Shown here: piece by piece, positions 35,503 through 51,256 of the stretch
Layout of the letters: each line of letters starts with the position of its first letter
Numbering within the stretch: the stretch's first letter is position 1
Assembly: GCF_900166595.1 (NCBI RefSeq)
Contig: NZ_LT745763.1
Span: 3,657,333 to 3,721,332 of the forward strand
Direction of reading: 5' to 3'
Origin: Virgibacillus dokdonensis
GTDB lineage: Bacteria > Bacillota > Bacilli > Bacillales > Amphibacillaceae
Length of the DNA: 64,000 bases
Position numbers and translations under genes: made by a program
Notes under the pieces: model-generated
Seen by the model: only the letters and a program-made list of their open reading frames with translations
Databases searched by the model: none
What the model was told of the DNA's origin: nothing

Positions 35503-35526
35503 GTTAAAATTTTCTTAAATTTTAAC
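35503..35526 (-). promoter_or_regulatory. CodY-like palindrome over the dppA promoter
   Basis: GTTAAAATTT and AAATTTTAAC form a perfect 10-bp inverted repeat with a 4-base spacer. Its centre, AATTTTCTTAAATTT (35508-35522), matches 13 of 15 positions of the CodY motif. The minus-strand extended -10 TGTTAAAAT overlaps it. Repression of dpp by CodY is established in B. subtilis; that it applies here is inferred. Confidence 0.7.
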
Positions 35527-35591
35527 ACAAAATTACTAAAAAGAAAAGTTTGAATTTTAATAAAAAACTATTACTGCATTATATTTAATAC

Positions 35592-35628
35592 AAAAAAACA
35601 GATGATCGAAACCTTTTCATCTGTTTTT
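35592..35628 (-). terminator. murA terminator
   Basis: AACAGATGA and TCATCTGTT pair around a 10-base loop, and the minus strand then has seven T residues. It separates murA from the dpp promoter. Confidence 0.9.
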
Positions 35629-35684
35629 ACTTATATTGTATATCTATGAAACAACATCTTTTAATAATAATGATAATATCCAAA

Positions 35685-37013
35685 TTATGACAGTTTTGCA
35701 GCTATAGAACGATTGATTGGTTCTACATGCACATAAGGCAAAACTGAATTACCATGCTCATCCACTCTTTCCACATCTGCTCCTAATGCTGCTAATTTTC
35801 CAGCAAAATCCACGTAACCACGGTCAAGATGTTTTAATTCCGTAACTCTAGTCACACCATCAGCTACTAAACCAGCTAAAATAAGTGCTGCAGCCGCTCT
35901 TAAATCCGTAGCTGCCACTTCAGCTCCTTGTGGATTACAAGGTCCCTCGATAATGACACTGTGTCCTTCTATTTTCATTTTAGCATTCATACGACGGAAT
36001 TCTTCCACATGCATAAACCGATTTTCAAACACCGTCTCCGTAATAACACTAGTGCCTTGAGCAACTAACATTAAGGCCATCATTTGGGATTGCATATCTG
36101 TAGGGAAACCAGGATGAGGTAACGTTTTTATATCCGTTGCTTTCAATTGCTTTGGACCAATTACCCTTAAGCCATTTTTTTCTTCTTGCACGATAACATT
36201 CATTTCTTCTAACTTGGAAATAACGGAACGTAAATGCTCAGTAACAGCATTTTCAATTAACACATTTCCTTCTGTTATGGCTGCAGCCACCATAAACGTA
36301 CCTGCTTCAATACGATCAGGTATAATCGAATGCTCTGCACCATACAATTTGTCTACGCCTTCAATACGAATGGTTTCTGTTCCTGCACCAACAATTTTGG
36401 CACCCATCTTATTTAAATAATTCGCTAAATCTACAATTTCTGGTTCTTTGGCGCAGTTTTCTAAAACTGTCTTTCCTTCTGCTAGCGCAGCCGCCATCAT
36501 AATATTTTCCGTTGCACCAACACTTGGCATATCTAAATAAATTTTCGCACCTTTAAGACGCTTGTCGACATGAAGCTCGACAAACCCATTTCCAACATGC
36601 GTCTTGGCACCCATCGCCTCAAAGCCCTTCAAATGCAAATCAATTGGTCTAGAACCAATTGCACACCCACCAGGCATAGCTACTTTTGCATGACCGTAAC
36701 GTGCTAACAATGGTCCGATTACAAGAACAGAAGCACGCATTTTTCTTACATATTCAAATGGAGCTTCTGTTGTTAAACGATTTGAAGCATCAACCGTAAC
36801 TGTGTTATTGTCAAAATGTACACTTGCATTCATATTTTCCAACACTTGATTAATTGTATATACATCAGCTAGTTCAGGAACATCCTTAATGACGCTTTTT
36901 CCTTCACTTGCAATAAGACTAGCAGCAATGACAGGGAGAACAGCATTTTTAGCACCTTCCACTTTCACAGTGCCTTGCAATTGGTGTCCACCTCTTACGA
37001 TGATTTTTTCCAT
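35685..37013 (-). CDS. murA: UDP-N-acetylglucosamine 1-carboxyvinyltransferase
   Basis: The first committed enzyme of peptidoglycan precursor synthesis. It transfers enolpyruvate from PEP to UDP-GlcNAc and is the target of fosfomycin. It is 442 residues with the early EGAKNAVLP motif (Lys22) and the catalytic Cys117 in [17 protein letters not shown], so the enzyme is expected to be fosfomycin sensitive. Position after ywmB and before spoIID corresponds to B. subtilis murAA rather than the murAB paralogue. Confidence 0.96.
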   Translation of the reverse strand: MEKIIVRGGHQLQGTVKVEGAKNAVLPVIAASLIASEGKSVIKDVPELADVYTINQVLENMNASVHFDNNTVTVDASNRLTTEAPFEYVRKMRASVLVIGPLLARYGHAKVAMPGGCAIGSRPIDLHLKGFEAMGAKTHVGNGFVELHVDKRLKGAKIYLDMPSVGATENIMMAAALAEGKTVLENCAKEPEIVDLANYLNKMGAKIVGAGTETIRIEGVDKLYGAEHSIIPDRIEAGTFMVAAAITEGNVLIENAVTEHLRSVISKLEEMNVIVQEEKNGLRVIGPKQLKATDIKTLPHPGFPTDMQSQMMALMLVAQGTSVITETVFENRFMHVEEFRRMNAKMKIEGHSVIIEGPCNPQGAEVAATDLRAAAALILAGLVADGVTRVTELKHLDRGYVDFAGKLAALGADVERVDEHGNSVLPYVHVEPINRSIAAKLS

Positions 37014-37047
37014 ATTTCAAATCTCCTTCAGATCCATTTTCACTATA

Positions 37048-37767
37048 TTAATATTCATTTATTAGGATAGGTGTTCCTATCACGTATGTAGGATTGTCCG
37101 ATCCATTTTCTTCAACTGCGATTTGTATGTTCATAGGTGTATCATTTACGGAAATTTTTCGTTCCCACACTGGTGTATACCCGTAAATGATTTTTTTATG
37201 TGTCGATTGTTCTATTGTATCGAATTGCGTCTGTTTTTGCTGTATTTGAAAATAATTTGTTAATTTGTTTAAAAAATAATCACTACTTATTATACCATTT
37301 CCTTTAGTCGTCAGACAAGCAAATTTCTTTACAGAACTTGTGAAATATTCTTTTTGAAAGCTTAAAACGGTATTCCGATAGTTTTTTTCCATATCCGAAT
37401 GCCATCCATTTCCTTTCACAACGACGATCAATTCTGCATTAACATGTTTTTGACGCGGAAGGATCACATGAAACAATACGTTGAACCCTTTATAGATATG
37501 GCTGTCTTCAAAGGAATATTTTATTTTCTGCTCATCTTTTGTTACATGCTTATGATATTTACGACTTAGCATTTCTACTAAATCATCTGTTCTTGCTTGG
37601 GAAATAGATTCTTTCCACGTTGTTTCCCATTCCAGAATAGAAGTGTCTTCAGCAATCATAAAATGAACTAAATCCAATAATTCATTTTCAGTTCTATCAT
37701 GCGTTTGCGCTACTATTGTATTTGCGACGAACAAACATAAAATTGCTAGAATAATAGACTTTTTCAC
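37048..37767 (-). CDS. ywmB: YwmB-like secreted protein
   Basis: A protein of 239 residues with a cleavable signal peptide (VKKSIILAILCLFVANTIVAQT) and a YwmB/TATA-box-binding-like fold domain (DUF1779). The start is GTG at 37767 because GGGGGA lies 7 bases upstream. The biochemical role is unknown. Location between the DUF1146 gene and murA is conserved in Bacilli, and a secreted partner of cell-wall synthesis has been suggested only by that linkage. Confidence 0.8.
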   Translation of the reverse strand: MKKSIILAILCLFVANTIVAQTHDRTENELLDLVHFMIAEDTSILEWETTWKESISQARTDDLVEMLSRKYHKHVTKDEQKIKYSFEDSHIYKGFNVLFHVILPRQKHVNAELIVVVKGNGWHSDMEKNYRNTVLSFQKEYFTSSVKKFACLTTKGNGIISSDYFLNKLTNYFQIQQKQTQFDTIEQSTHKKIIYGYTPVWERKISVNDTPMNIQIAVEENGSDNPTYVIGTPILINEY

Positions 37768-37868
37768 AATAAAATCCCCCATATCCACCTATTTACTATA
37801 AATAGTATGAACTGGGAGAAGCAAAAGCATACATGGTCCTACACGTATTCTCTTATTATACGTAAATT

Positions 37869-38099
37869 TTAAAATAAATGGTTTAAATCTCTTGACCACT
37901 GGAGTACTTCTAGAAAGAAGCGGCTGACACCTGATCCAATCACGATGGTTAAAAACAGAATTAATATTTGCGCCTCTTTGGCTCTTCCTTTTTTAATCAT
38001 TGGCTCAAAATTAATTGCCATCATCAATCTCCATGTTACATATATAAAGAGAATATGTGAGATTAAACTAACTAATGCCTGTTGCCCTAGTGAAAACAT
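37869..38099 (-). CDS. ywzB: DUF1146 membrane protein (YwzB-like)
   Basis: A 76-residue protein with two transmembrane helices separated by a basic loop containing EPMIKKGRAKEAQ, and a C-terminal WSRDLNHLF. This is the DUF1146 family found between the ATP synthase operon and murAA in Bacilli. I chose the ATG at 38099 with AAAGGTGG before it rather than a GTG 9 bases upstream. Function unknown. Confidence 0.8.
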   Translation of the reverse strand: MFSLGQQALVSLISHILFIYVTWRLMMAINFEPMIKKGRAKEAQILILFLTIVIGSGVSRFFLEVLQWSRDLNHLF

Positions 38100-38800
38100 A
38101 AGAACCACCTTTATACATTACTGATTAAATTATCACCAAGTTTTAATGGAGAAAGGCTCCGTTTTTGTGATACTAAAATCCAAAAGACTTTAGGCTCTTA
38201 ACTGAAAACACTTTCCAGTAAAACTCTTCTAATTGAAGCGCTACTAGTTACTTTGCCATGGATATGGAAAAAAGTCAATGTAAATGACAGCTAGAGATTA
38301 TATCCCGTTTTAAAGTAGTTTGAAATAACTACATTTCCCGGGAAATATCGACATTGCTATAGACAATACTGACAAATAGCTTTCATTATAGACTTTCTAC
38401 ATCATCTAAAAAAATCCAGTGAATTTGATGGGCTTCATTCATCTCGTACTCATTGCTTCGTAACCTAGGGGTATTACAATAAGACCTCTTACAAAAAAGA
38501 GATTTTAAGCGCTGTTATCTCCCACTCAGACTTGTTCAGCTCACATCTTCCAATTAATGAAAAGAGAGTCTTGCAGTACCATATATTCGAGATAAATAGG
38601 TAAGATCCTCTTAGTTTTAGAAAAATTTGGTTTTTATTCAATTTTTTATAGCGGAAAATAGTTCTTTTCTTGCACTATATAAAGAGTCATTAAGTCAATG
38701 GAGTTGTCATTTTCCATTAAATTGTAAAAAACTTGTAACAAACAATGCCATCGTTTTGTTTATGTTATAAAATTAAAAATTTTTTGCTTTCCTATAATGC
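38100..38800. other. Gene-free spacer with decayed short repeats
   Basis: About 700 bases between ywzB and atpC. Remnants of the 95-bp repeat are recognisable near 38128-38210 (CACCAAGTTTTAATGG) and 38625-38805 (GCTTTCCTATAATGC). A minus-strand stretch near 38510-38560 shares AGCTGAACAAGTC with 7448. No gene seen. Confidence 0.5.
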
Positions 38801-38832
38801 AAAAAACCTCTTATAACATATAGTTATAAGAG
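38801..38832 (-). terminator. ATP synthase operon terminator
   Basis: CTCTTATAAC and GTTATAAGAG pair perfectly around ATATA, followed on the minus strand by GTTTTTT, ten bases past the atpC stop. Confidence 0.93.
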
Positions 38833-38842
38833 ATTTCTCAAA

Positions 38843-39250
<408 letters not shown>

Positions 39251-39333
39251 TTAGCTTAACATGAAGGCGGTCAATGCATAATACGTATTCATCAACCTGC
39301 AAGTATGAATAGGATTCATTCCTATCAAGCCTC

Positions 39334-40767
<1,434 letters not shown>

Positions 40768-40787
40768 CTAAATTCCACCGAAGAAGC

Positions 40788-41663
<876 letters not shown>

Positions 41664-41705
41664 TCACCGCCCTTTCTCATAAAAGGTTACGCGCTATTAT
41701 ATACA

Positions 41706-43223
<1,518 letters not shown>

Positions 43224-43235
43224 TCACCCCTATCT

Positions 43236-43781
43236 TCATTTGTTTGCAGTTACAATATTTCGCTCAATTCTTTTCAGCTTACCGCTAACGGAGCCATCAT
43301 AAATCGTATTGCCAACACGTATTTTCATGCCACCGATTAAGGAAGGATCAACAATATTTGTTAGCTCGATTGCCTGTTTATCAAAACGCTTGGCAAAGCT
43401 TGACTCCAATTCCCGACATTCTTCCTCCGATAATGCTCTTACAGAATAGACGGTTGCAGCTGCAATTCCTTTTGCATCATTTACTAGCCGAATAAAATGA
43501 TCAATAATTGCCGGAAGTAAATCAATTCGATGACGCTGCACAAGCAGATTTAATATATTCACCACTTCTTTATGCGCCTGTTGAAATACATCTTGCAAAA
43601 ATTGTTGTTTCTTCGCATTGCTAATACGTGGATGCATGAGGAATGTATAAAGATCTTTATTGTCCTGAAAAGCTTTTTTGACTACTTTCAACTCTTGAGT
43701 CAACGCTTCAAGTAGAGACTTTTCTTGACCAAGTTGGAAAAGAGCATCCGCGTAACGCTTCGCTATTGTTTCATTACTCAT
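43236..43781 (-). CDS. atpH: ATP synthase delta subunit
   Basis: Peripheral-stalk subunit that ties F1 to the b dimer, 181 residues. The N-terminal helical bundle starts [15 protein letters not shown]. The C-terminal signature [18 protein letters not shown] sequence is present as [22 protein letters not shown]. Its start overlaps the end of atpF by 4 bases. Confidence 0.96.
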   Translation of the reverse strand: MSNETIAKRYADALFQLGQEKSLLEALTQELKVVKKAFQDNKDLYTFLMHPRISNAKKQQFLQDVFQQAHKEVVNILNLLVQRHRIDLLPAIIDHFIRLVNDAKGIAAATVYSVRALSEEECRELESSFAKRFDKQAIELTNIVDPSLIGGMKIRVGNTIYDGSVSGKLKRIERNIVTANK

Positions 43782-44305
43782 AGCTCTTCTCCTACCTCTT
43801 TAATGTACTCATTAATCAGTTTCTCTTGATCTTTCTCATCGATTTCTTTTTCAATCACTTTCGTTGCAATTAATACTGATAATGATGCAACTTTATCCTG
43901 TAATGCTTGTAATGCTTTTTCTTTTTCATTTTGGATGTCTGCTTGGGCAGATTCTTTAAGGCGATTAGCCTCTTCGCGAGCTGCTCGAATAATTTCTTGC
44001 TCTTGCTTTTGACCAGCCTCTTTTGCATCATCCACAATCTTTTGTGCTTCCTGTTTCATTTGCTTTAAGCGTTCCTGTGCTTCTTGAGAAGCTTTTTCAG
44101 CATCAGCACGGCTTTTTTCAGCTGCATCTATTTCATTAGCTACATATTCTTCACGCTTTTGCATCATATTAATAACTGGGCCCCAAGCGAATTTCTTTAC
44201 TAAGTATAGTAGAAGAAGGAAGAAAAATAATTGAATCGCCATATCGATTACTCTTAAGCCTCCAACGCTGGCACCTACGGATAAAACATCGATGTATGAA
44301 TACAC
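43778..44305 (-). CDS. atpF: ATP synthase Fo b subunit
   Basis: Peripheral-stalk subunit of 175 residues. One N-terminal membrane helix (about 19-38) is followed by a long charged coiled coil ([32 protein letters not shown] and onward). GTG at 44305 is the start, with AAAGGAG 8 bases upstream. A longer reading beginning at 44341 has no ribosome binding site. Confidence 0.95.
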   Translation of the reverse strand: MYSYIDVLSVGASVGGLRVIDMAIQLFFFLLLLYLVKKFAWGPVINMMQKREEYVANEIDAAEKSRADAEKASQEAQERLKQMKQEAQKIVDDAKEAGQKQEQEIIRAAREEANRLKESAQADIQNEKEKALQALQDKVASLSVLIATKVIEKEIDEKDQEKLINEYIKEVGEEL

Positions 44306-44418
44306 TAATCTCACTCCTTTCGTGATCGGTAACAACTTCAAACTATTTTGCGATTAAACCCCATAAAGGAATGGCGAAGACTGTTTAGCTAATCCTCGCC
44401 ATGTTAAATTATGATAGT

Positions 44419-44646
<228 letters not shown>

Positions 44647-44677
44647 TTATTATAAACCTATTTTTTTATGTTTTTAT

Positions 44678-45792
<1,115 letters not shown>

Positions 45793-46296
45793 AATTCCCT
45801 CTTCCCTTGCCCATAATACAGCATGTACATACGCAAAATGTTCTGCCTATTCAGCTATAGCTTTACGCTTTAAACTACTAAAGCTTAAGAAATTCGTATG
45901 TAAAAAAAGATCCATCTACATAGTATACTACAGCTTTTTTCACTTTACTATGAAGTTTATGTGAACAAATGAACAGGTAAGTAGCAAACCCGAAATGAAA
46001 GCGTTAATATTTATGAAGCCACTACCTTTCCACACTAAGCAAGTTTACATGAGGGACCCCTTAATGTCAATTGGTTTCAAGCATAATTTGCAAAGGAGAA
46101 GATAAGATTTTTAACCTCCAAAGAATAAAAAATCCCTCTTCCTAGTATAGTGTATATTCCGTGTCTAAAACGTGACAAATTTGTGAACGAAGGAACCCTT
46201 AGAACACCTAGGCTTACCATCAAGCTTATGACGAGAACTCCTCCTTTTACTTATATGATAAAGCCTTTTCCTATAGTGCAAAATCAACGCTTATCT
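45793..46296. other. atp operon upstream spacer
   Basis: Holds the promoter region of the atp operon and, at about 46200-46290, a decayed short repeat (GCTTACCATCAAGC, CCTTTTCCTATAGTGC) behind the protease gene. No gene seen. Confidence 0.5.
45922..45931 (-). promoter_or_regulatory. Possible -10 element of the atp operon
   Basis: On the minus strand TGTAGTATACT holds a TATACT -10 box with an upstream TG, about 130 bases before atpI. The -35 box is poor, so the call is weak. Confidence 0.3.
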
Positions 46297-48498
46297 CTAC
46301 TTCGGAGGAACATATATCATTGTTTCATAACTTGCATTTTCCCCTGTGTTAAGTTCTACGGAAACGACTGCATAGTAAAAACCTGCCTTCCCTACTTTTC
46401 GCGCATTTAATTCACCTTCATTCATCCCTACCGCTACATCCGTATCCTCTATAAGCTGTCTATCGAATACAAGCGTGTCTGGATCATACAAATTCACTTG
46501 TACTTTTGTGGCTGGCTCTGTCATATAATAGTGATACGAAAATGTATCATTCGATAAAGGCTCTAATGCAAATTCAAACCCCATCGCCTTTGGATTATCC
46601 GCATTCTGATTTACAAATAAATACGGCAAATGATGTACTGTACTGCTTTGCTTTAACGTGAGCCAACCTTGATGAACGCCTTCTTCTAACTGTTGAGATG
46701 TTATTCTTGCTCCAATAGAAAGTTGTTTTTTTTCATTCGCAGGTATCGTTACAGCTTGTGGTAAGTTCCAACTTATCCCGCGTTGCTTACATGGAATGTC
46801 AAAATAATACGTTTGTTCTTCTTTTGTCCTATTTTCTATAATAATTTGTTCGTTTTTCACTTCACTGTTCCCCTGAACTTTACCAAACGTTAATTGTGGA
46901 TCATCTATAATTGTCCCCGCTTCTATAGCTTCTTTAGGTTGAATGAGGCCCATTCCTTGAATGGTAGGATGTAACGGTTTTTGATTTACTTCCATTCGTA
47001 ACGCTGTCGTTTTAATCGCTCCATATATTTGTTGATTCGTCCATTCAGGTCTAGCTTCTTTTATTAATGCAATGACACCACTTACATGAGGAGCGGCCAT
47101 ACTCGTTCCTTGTAAAGCTTGATAACCACCAGGAACTGTACTTACAATATTCGTCCCAGGCGCAACAACATCTGGTTTAATATTCCAATTAATAGTGACT
47201 GGCCCTCTTGAACTAAATGGGGCAATAGAAGAAGCTTTGTTTTCGTATTTCGTATCTAAGTGAAGACGATCTGACTGTAAATATTCTTCCAACCACGCAC
47301 CATCCTGCTTCGATATAGTAGCAACCGGAATCTGAACAGCATTTTTTGCAGTAGATACATCCCCGTGTAGAGGTCCTTCTTCATTGTTTGCAATAATCAC
47401 GGCTTTAGCACCTGCAGCTTGAGCTTGTTCCACTTTTTCTACAAAAGGAGTTTCATCTCGTTGAAAGAGAGCTATCTTCCCTTTTACATTTGCACCTTTG
47501 TTTGCATGCTTAATGGGATAAAATGTATCAAGCAGCCACGACGGTGCGCCTGCCATTTCTTGTATAGAAATACGCTTATCCTCCCATCGAGCATATAAAT
47601 ACGGGACTTGTTGTTGATGACTGGCAGCACCAACGGATAATGCGTGATTTGCTGTCGCAGGTGAGCCAACAGTCCATCCCCCAGGCCCTGCATTCCCATT
47701 CGCTATAACAACAGCAACACCTAATTCAGCAGCTTTATTTACAGCTACACTTGTCGGGTAATCTGGCCCATTCACTTGATTACCTAAAGACAAATTAATG
47801 ATATCCACATCATCTTTTATCGCCTGCTCCATAGCAGCAATCACCTGTACCGAAGTACCACTTCCTCCTGGACCTAACGCGCGATAACCGTATAACTCAG
47901 CATCAGGGGCTACGCCTTTTAAATTTCCGTTAGCAGCAATAATGCCAGCAACATGCGTACCGTGTAATGTCGGTTTTCCTTGTTGCGGCTTTGTTTCCAT
48001 CGGATCATTATCTAAATCAACTACATCATACCCTGATTTGTAATTCGTCTGTAAATCTGGATGGTTATAATCTATTCCAGTATCAATCACGCCCACTTTA
48101 ACACCTTTACCCGTATATGTTGTATTATTTAAATCAAAAGGAAAAATGGCGTTTTTATCGTTCGGTTGGTTCAATTGGTTCGTTGTTGTTTCATATTTAT
48201 GAACGGAGTGAACGGTTTTCACAAACTCTAGCGACCCCATTCGCTCCAGTTGTCTTTTATCTCCCTTTAAAGCAAGACCGTTAAACAATTCTGTATACAC
48301 TGCCACCACTTGAATAGAGGGATAATGATTCTCCAAAAACAATTGATGATCTTTTGGATTACCTTTTACTTCAATAATAACTGCTTTTTCATTCATTTCT
48401 TGCTTCTCTTTCAACTGTTCTCCTGAGCTAGTAACACCTATAGAAATAAATGTCATTATCACGACAATCATACTAATAATCATTATTCGTACACGCAT
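46297..48498 (-). CDS. Secreted subtilisin-family serine protease (Vpr-like)
   Basis: An extracellular S8 protease of 733 residues with a signal peptide (about 1-26), an I9 pro-inhibitor domain (about 38-105) and a catalytic domain. The triad is Asp139 in VGVIDTGIDYNHPDL, His182 in LHGTHVAGIIA and Ser466 in GTSMAAPHVSG. A protease-associated (PA) domain is inserted between His and Ser (about 335-410). The C-terminal 200 residues are beta-rich. This arrangement is that of B. subtilis Vpr (806 residues), though this protein is shorter at the C terminus. AAGGAGAGG precedes the ATG. It is a single gene, probably used for peptide scavenging. Confidence 0.9.
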   Translation of the reverse strand: MRVRIMIISMIVVIMTFISIGVTSSGEQLKEKQEMNEKAVIIEVKGNPKDHQLFLENHYPSIQVVAVYTELFNGLALKGDKRQLERMGSLEFVKTVHSVHKYETTTNQLNQPNDKNAIFPFDLNNTTYTGKGVKVGVIDTGIDYNHPDLQTNYKSGYDVVDLDNDPMETKPQQGKPTLHGTHVAGIIAANGNLKGVAPDAELYGYRALGPGGSGTSVQVIAAMEQAIKDDVDIINLSLGNQVNGPDYPTSVAVNKAAELGVAVVIANGNAGPGGWTVGSPATANHALSVGAASHQQQVPYLYARWEDKRISIQEMAGAPSWLLDTFYPIKHANKGANVKGKIALFQRDETPFVEKVEQAQAAGAKAVIIANNEEGPLHGDVSTAKNAVQIPVATISKQDGAWLEEYLQSDRLHLDTKYENKASSIAPFSSRGPVTINWNIKPDVVAPGTNIVSTVPGGYQALQGTSMAAPHVSGVIALIKEARPEWTNQQIYGAIKTTALRMEVNQKPLHPTIQGMGLIQPKEAIEAGTIIDDPQLTFGKVQGNSEVKNEQIIIENRTKEEQTYYFDIPCKQRGISWNLPQAVTIPANEKKQLSIGARITSQQLEEGVHQGWLTLKQSSTVHHLPYLFVNQNADNPKAMGFEFALEPLSNDTFSYHYYMTEPATKVQVNLYDPDTLVFDRQLIEDTDVAVGMNEGELNARKVGKAGFYYAVVSVELNTGENASYETMIYVPPK

Positions 48499-48609
48499 AG
48501 CATCCTCTCCTTAATAAGTAGGATTTGATGAAAGAAAGGGAAATATACGTGCATATAAGAGCTAATACCCATTTACGCTGTTTAAGTGCAACCGATATGA
48601 AAAACACTA

Positions 48610-48697
48610 CGCATACCGCCAAAGCTTTATGACGGAAAAACGCTGTCGCTTTTCTTATACTATAAGGCCAAATAACCTTTATACTTTTGTATAATAC
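48610..48697 (+). repeat. Short intergenic repeat, partly decayed
   Basis: Contains TTTTCTTATACTATAAGGCC and CTTTATACTTTTGTATAATA. The hairpin half is degraded (GCCAAAGCTTTATGACGG). Confidence 0.7.
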
Positions 48698-48735
48698 AAA
48701 AAAGAGATGCTGGGCATTCACAGCAACTCTTTTTT
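48698..48735 (-). terminator. Terminator of the epimerase gene
   Basis: AAAAAAGAGATGCTG pairs with CAGCAACTCTTTTTT (one G-U-type mismatch) around GGCATTCA, with T runs in both directions. Confidence 0.9.
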
Positions 48736-48741
48736 CATTTG

Positions 48742-49860
48742 TTATTTATCAAAATAATCCACAATTGTATCAGCAATTCTGCGGGAGGCTTGTCCATCAC
48801 CGTAAGGGTTGGACGCTTTTGCCATCTTCTCATGAGATTGTTTATTCGTTAACAATTCATTTGCCATTTGATAAATAGGCTCTTCCTCTGTTCCAGCTAA
48901 TTTCAACGTTCCAGCTTCAATGCCTTCTGGACGCTCTGTTGTATCCCTTAAAACAAGGACAGGAACTCCAAGCGATGGTGCTTCTTCCTGTACACCACCA
49001 GAATCTGTCAATATTAAGTGTGCACGTGACGCGAAATTATGAAAGTCAACGACACCCAAAGGTTCAATTAGGTCAATGCGTGTATCATTTCCTAAAATCT
49101 CATCTGCTGCTTGTTTCACAACAGGATTCAAGTGTACTGGATAAATAACGTGAACATCATCATGCGTTTCCACTAAACGTTTAATTGCTCTAAACATTTG
49201 CTGCATATTTTTCCCTAGGTTCTCTCTCCGATGTGCAGTCATTAGAATAAGTCGTTTTCCTGCTATACGATCTAAAATTGGACTCGTGTACGAAGGATCT
49301 ACCGTAGTTTTCAGTGCATCAATAGCTGTATTTCCTGTAACAGCAATTCGTTCACTAGGTTTATTTTCCTGTAATAAATTCGCTTTTGATTTTTCCGTTG
49401 GAGCAAAGTGTAAATCTGCCATAACCCCGGTTAATTGGCGATTCATTTCTTCTGGATAAGGAGAGTACTTATTCCACGTCCTTAGACCAGCTTCTACGTG
49501 ACCTACTGCAATTTGGTTGTAATATGCAGCAAGAGAAGCAGCAAACGTAGTAGTTGTGTCTCCATGAACAAGCACAATATCAGGCTGCGTCTTTTTCATT
49601 ACTTCGTCCAGCCCCTCTAACGCTCTTGTCGTAATTTGCGCTAGTGTTTGCTGCTTCTTCATAATATTCAAATCATAATCTGGGGTAATGTCAAAAATAT
49701 CCAACACTTGATCTAGCATTTCACGATGTTGTGCAGTCACAGTGACAATGGATTCAAATTCCTCACTGCGCTTGTTCAACTCGAGAACGAGCGGAGCCAT
49801 TTTAATAGCTTCTGGCCTGGTTCCAAAAATCGTCATTACTTTTATCCGATTACGTGTCAT
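48742..49860 (-). CDS. mnaA: UDP-N-acetylglucosamine 2-epimerase (non-hydrolysing)
   Basis: Interconverts UDP-GlcNAc and UDP-ManNAc, the precursor of teichoic-acid linkage units and of some capsules. It is 372 residues with the GT-B fold. FGTRPEAIKMAPLV is at the N terminus, VHGDTTTTFAASLAAYY and VGHVEAGLRTWNKYSPYPEEMNR follow, and LTDSGGVQEEAPSLGVPVLVLRDTTERPE is near the C terminus. All catalytic Asp, Glu and His residues of the family appear present. It has its own terminator and lies after upp. Confidence 0.94.
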   Translation of the reverse strand: MTRNRIKVMTIFGTRPEAIKMAPLVLELNKRSEEFESIVTVTAQHREMLDQVLDIFDITPDYDLNIMKKQQTLAQITTRALEGLDEVMKKTQPDIVLVHGDTTTTFAASLAAYYNQIAVGHVEAGLRTWNKYSPYPEEMNRQLTGVMADLHFAPTEKSKANLLQENKPSERIAVTGNTAIDALKTTVDPSYTSPILDRIAGKRLILMTAHRRENLGKNMQQMFRAIKRLVETHDDVHVIYPVHLNPVVKQAADEILGNDTRIDLIEPLGVVDFHNFASRAHLILTDSGGVQEEAPSLGVPVLVLRDTTERPEGIEAGTLKLAGTEEEPIYQMANELLTNKQSHEKMAKASNPYGDGQASRRIADTIVDYFDK

Positions 49861-49947
49861 TATATGTTCACTCCAGAATGTATTGTCATTTCCATCTATT
49901 GTACCGAAAAAAAGCTTATCTTGCTATCCTGTACGTAAATTTGTCGA

Positions 49948-50577
49948 CTACTTTGTCCCGAAAAGTCGATCGCCAGCGTCTCCTAATCCAGGAATAATGT
50001 AGCCTTTTTCATCCAACTTTTCATCCATCGCACCTAAGTAAATATCAACATCAGGGTGCTCTTGCTTAATTACTTCTACGCCTTCTGGTGCAGCTATTAA
50101 ACACATCAACTTTACATGCTTTGCTCCCCTATTTTTCAATGAATGGATAGCATCATTTGCCGAACCACCTGTCGCTAACATAGGGTCGATAACGATCAAT
50201 TCACGCTCATGAATATCAGAAGGTAATTTTATATAGTATTCAACTGGCTGTAATGTATTAGGATCACGGTAAAGCCCAACATGACCTACCTTAGCAGCAG
50301 GTATTAAATCAAGCATTCCGTCTACCATCCCTAATCCTGCACGCAGAATAGGTACTAAACCAATTTTTTTGCCTGCTAGTACATTTGCTTTGGTTTCTAT
50401 TACTGGCGTTTCAATCGTTTTTTCTTGTAAAGGAAGGTCTCGTGTAATTTCAAATGCCATAAGCATGGAGACTTCATCGACTAGCTCACGAAACTCTTTA
50501 GTACCCGTGTTTTTATCTCTTATGTACGTTAGTTTATGTTGAATTAATGGGTGATCAAGTACAAATACTTTTCCCAT
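49948..50577 (-). CDS. upp: Uracil phosphoribosyltransferase
   Basis: Salvages uracil to UMP using PRPP. It is 209 residues from [21 protein letters not shown]. The PRPP loop [16 protein letters not shown] and the uracil-binding C-terminal [14 protein letters not shown] are intact. I used the ATG at 50577, preceded by AAAGGAG; a longer reading to 50643 is not family-like. The upp-glyA neighbourhood is conserved, although an insertion sequence now lies between them. Confidence 0.96.
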   Translation of the reverse strand: MGKVFVLDHPLIQHKLTYIRDKNTGTKEFRELVDEVSMLMAFEITRDLPLQEKTIETPVIETKANVLAGKKIGLVPILRAGLGMVDGMLDLIPAAKVGHVGLYRDPNTLQPVEYYIKLPSDIHERELIVIDPMLATGGSANDAIHSLKNRGAKHVKLMCLIAAPEGVEVIKQEHPDVDIYLGAMDEKLDEKGYIIPGLGDAGDRLFGTK

Positions 50578-50910
50578 GCGCCGTTCACTCCTTTTGTTTA
50601 GTTGCATCTTTAAAATTGTACTCAAAATTACTTTCACATGCAAGTTATGCTTTACATTGTCTCCATTTGTTGTAACCCTTGATCGCTAAGATAGATACAC
50701 CTTTCACATACTTCCTGCATCGTATAAGTGTCATGATCTAGACACATTCAAACATAGATACTCTTTATACAGGCGAGTCTACATTCCATTATTAGGAAAA
50801 CTTAACTATTCATGAAAAAGTAAGGTCGCCCCTTGTAGACTTTCTTCAGCAAATATTAATCATCCATAGTCTTATTTATAAGAAAAACTGTACTATTTCA
50901 TACTTTATAT

Positions 50911-50994
50911 TAGTAAAACTTAGTTTACCGCCAAATGGAGGAAGCTGTAGTTTTTCTTATACTATAACCTTAAAACTTATACTTTCCTATAGTA
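50911..50994 (+). repeat. Short intergenic repeat (95-bp family)
   Basis: Copy with a damaged hairpin (CTTAGTTTACCGCCAAATGG) but well-kept TTTTTCTTATACTATAACC and CTTATACTTTCCTATAGT. It joins directly to the long repeat. Confidence 0.85.
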
Positions 50995-51206
50995 GAACAA
51001 AGGCGCAAGCGCCCGGTTAGCAACGTAGCGAATGGAACGAAACGACTAAAGTTTTAGGAATCATGGTGAGACGGTGTTGACGAACCAATGATGACTTATC
51101 GTAGGGCGATTCGTGAAGTCGCCTAGTTGCTGGGCGCTGGAGCCGGACGTGGCTAAATAACTTAGTAAGTTTATCCACAGCTGCAAAATTTTATAATTTC
51201 CTAGAC
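50995..51206 (+). repeat. Long structured intergenic repeat, copy 3
   Basis: Nearly identical to copy 1. The left end has an extra hairpin GGCGC-AA-GCGCC that the other copies have changed to GGCTCGGGGCGCC or similar. The DnaA box is at 51171-51179. It lies about 6 bases before the outer arm of the split glyA terminator. Confidence 0.9.
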
Positions 51207-51212
51207 TATAAA

Positions 51213-51221
51213 AAAGAGATG
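51213..51221 (-). terminator. Distal arm of the glyA terminator, cut off by the insertion sequence
   Basis: AGAGATGCC here is complementary (one G-U pair) to GGCACCTCT at 52706-52714 next to glyA. On the minus strand this arm is followed by TTTTTT. The two arms are now about 1.5 kb apart, so glyA has lost this terminator. Confidence 0.8.
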
Positions 51222-51256
51222 CCAAAGGTGGTGACCCCACAAAGTTAGAGTTTTTA

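Larger units (their letters stand above)
50578..51226. other. Spacer with repeats, upstream of upp
   Basis: Up to about 50900 nothing recognisable besides the upp promoter region. From there a short repeat continues into long repeat copy 3, which reaches almost to the remnant glyA terminator arm at 51213. Confidence 0.6.
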
